Source of the DNA: a virus
Strand: one strand, 5' to 3'
DNA: 64,000 nucleotides
IMG/VR virus record: IMGVR_UViG_3300020473_001965
Span: 171,673-235,672 of that record
Below, in pieces: positions 62,914 to 64,000 of the stretch (within the stretch, counting starts at the first letter, position 1; every line of letters begins with the position of its first letter). Below the pieces are notes generated by a model. That model was not told the DNA's origin. It made no database searches and saw only the letters and a list, made by a program, of their open reading frames with translations. The position numbers and the translations under genes are program-made.

Positions 62914-64000
62914 TAGCCGACGTCCTCTTCAACTATGACAGCTGAATCTAGTATTGAATCATCAAATGGGTAGGGTCTGTTTCTAAACTTGCCGTCTCTG
63001 TCTGCATCAAAGAAGGGAAGAGAGGATGAAGCGACCGGGCTTAAGTTTTGCGAGTATGTTCGAACAGGCTTGATTCTACGATCTGTTATTGTACTTACAA
63101 ATCTGATATGCACTGGACCTCGTGTCACAAAGTTATTTGACCTCCTGCGACGGCGGATCCTAAAAAATAATCTCCTTCGCCTTAATCTAGGGGTTCGGAC
63201 AAAGAATCTTGTGTAAGGTCTTTGTTCAAGCATATCTCTATACTGCCCGTATGTGTCATGTCGATAAACGGCAGTAGTGTTCATCGGTTCAGTATTAATC
63301 AGCCCATACCTGAAACCTGAAGCACCTTTATGCTTTGTCGATCTCCTTATGCATGCCATCGTGCCCGTTGTATGACCCGCTGCGTTGGCTCTGATAAATC
63401 CTAAATATCTGTCGTCGGCTACATGTGGTGCGGCGTCTTTTGGATTGGTTTGGACCGCATCAGAACCATCATTACCTGTCAAGAAACTCTTGTGAAAGCC
63501 GTTGCGGCCGCGTGGATTTGAAGAATTAGAATTTACAAATCTAATTTTAGCATTATCACTATAAGACCCAAAAGGAGTAAATAAAGCATCCTGGGCCGGG
63601 TCGGCACCGATTCTAAATAGCGTTTTTCTTACCTGTTTTGGGTTAGACATGTACATGTTTGGTTGGCGGGCTCCAAGTGAACCTGCTTTTGCTGTTGACC
63701 TTATATCAGTTCCCGAGTAGACTGTCAACATGTATCTTTGAGGTTTAGCTATTCTCCTTGGGCTCATCTCAAAAGGAAATGCCAGAGATCCTGAGTACTG
63801 CCCTTCGTTGATATAGGAAGCTGTAGAGGCACCTAGTGATTGAGACGTAATTTTACTATGTGGATCGTCAGGGCCTTCGATATAATTGTAATGCTCGCCG
63901 CGGATTACTTCAACACCGTTAGGGCTTCGAGATATACCGTCTTTAGGACCCTTGGCATTTGTAAGAATAGAAGATCCTCTTACCCAACCTGCACGATCAG
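62913..64000 (-). CDS. Structural protein, 5' end beyond window
   Basis: The frame is open without a stop from 62913 to the window edge (at least 362 codons). The internal Met at 63767 is preceded in the same frame by continuous coding sequence (for example GASTASYINEGQYSGSLAFP, then FEMSPRRIAKPQRYM), so it is not the true start. The centre has Arg runs (TPRLRRRRLFFRIRRRRRSN) and polar beta-like sequence elsewhere; the end is acidic (DSILDSAVIVEEDVG). No family recognised. Co-translated with the fibre gene, it is probably a fibre or baseplate part. Confidence 0.65.
   Translation of the reverse strand, partial: DRAGWVRGSSILTNAKGPKDGISRSPNGVEVIRGEHYNYIEGPDDPHSKITSQSLGASTASYINEGQYSGSLAFPFEMSPRRIAKPQRYMLTVYSGTDIRSTAKAGSLGARQPNMYMSNPKQVRKTLFRIGADPAQDALFTPFGSYSDNAKIRFVNSNSSNPRGRNGFHKSFLTGNDGSDAVQTNPKDAAPHVADDRYLGFIRANAAGHTTGTMACIRRSTKHKGASGFRYGLINTEPMNTTAVYRHDTYGQYRDMLEQRPYTRFFVRTPRLRRRRLFFRIRRRRRSNNFVTRGPVHIRFVSTITDRRIKPVRTYSQNLSPVASSSLPFFDADRDGKFRNRPYPFDDSILDSAVIVEEDVG

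Noticed and set aside
62913-63767. Start of the last gene at the Met at 63767
   Set aside because: The same frame is open and protein-like for a further 77 codons to the window edge, so the Met is internal.

Overview
The window is a stretch of a large tailed-phage genome with a contractile tail (myovirus) that belongs to the wider T4 supergroup but is far from T4 itself. Every gene I can support lies on the minus strand, so the transcription order runs from base 64000 down to base 1. Recognisable T4-type proteins are the large terminase (gp17), portal (gp20), prohead protease (gp21), scaffold (gp22), major capsid protein (gp23), neck and tail-completion proteins (gp13, gp14 and gp15 types), tail sheath (gp18), tail tube (gp19), a gp26-type baseplate/chaperone protein and single-stranded-DNA-binding protein (gp32). 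Coding density is very high, no gap exceeds about 150 bases, and I see no tRNA, CRISPR array or insertion sequence. The gene content (bS21, a sulfotransferase, many low-complexity virion proteins) resembles uncultured marine phages. The host cannot be read from the sequence.

Layout in transcription order: (1) 64000-46155, adhesion and peripheral baseplate/fibre module: an open-ended structural protein, a fibre with a G2-like C-terminal domain, three very large Arg-rich proteins, two proteins with a shared C-terminal domain and a LamG adhesin. (2) 46155-41132, nucleic-acid island: RuvC-like resolvase, DnaG-type primase, a single-chain Mre11-Rad50 (gp47-gp46) fusion and a zinc-ribbon protein. 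(3) 41091-28031, head module: a conserved small gene, terminase, portal, core protein, protease, decoration-like proteins, ribosomal protein bS21, scaffold, capsid protein, then a sulfotransferase, a Lys/Thr-rich protein and a decoration-like protein. (4) 27962-17083, neck and tail shaft: gp13, gp14 and gp15 types, two tandem sheath paralogues and the tube protein. (5) 16987-3254, tail assembly: gp26-type protein with a frameshifted extension, a 1543-residue tape measure, and three hub/baseplate proteins. (6) 3223-1: a short family A DNA polymerase, small genes, a degenerate HD-domain protein and the start of gp32.

Three strong intrinsic terminators, after the capsid, decoration and tube genes, split the late region into transcription units. 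Many neighbouring genes overlap by one base (TAATG or TGATG), which suggests translational coupling. The most notable points are: a probable +1/-2 programmed frameshift at a T7 run joining the gp26-type gene to a reading frame with no good start, just upstream of the tape measure; the fused Mre11-Rad50 protein; phage bS21 in the head cassette; a compact family A polymerase with unusual catalytic-site residues; two unequal tail sheath genes; and a beta-rich module shared between one sheath and the LamG adhesin.
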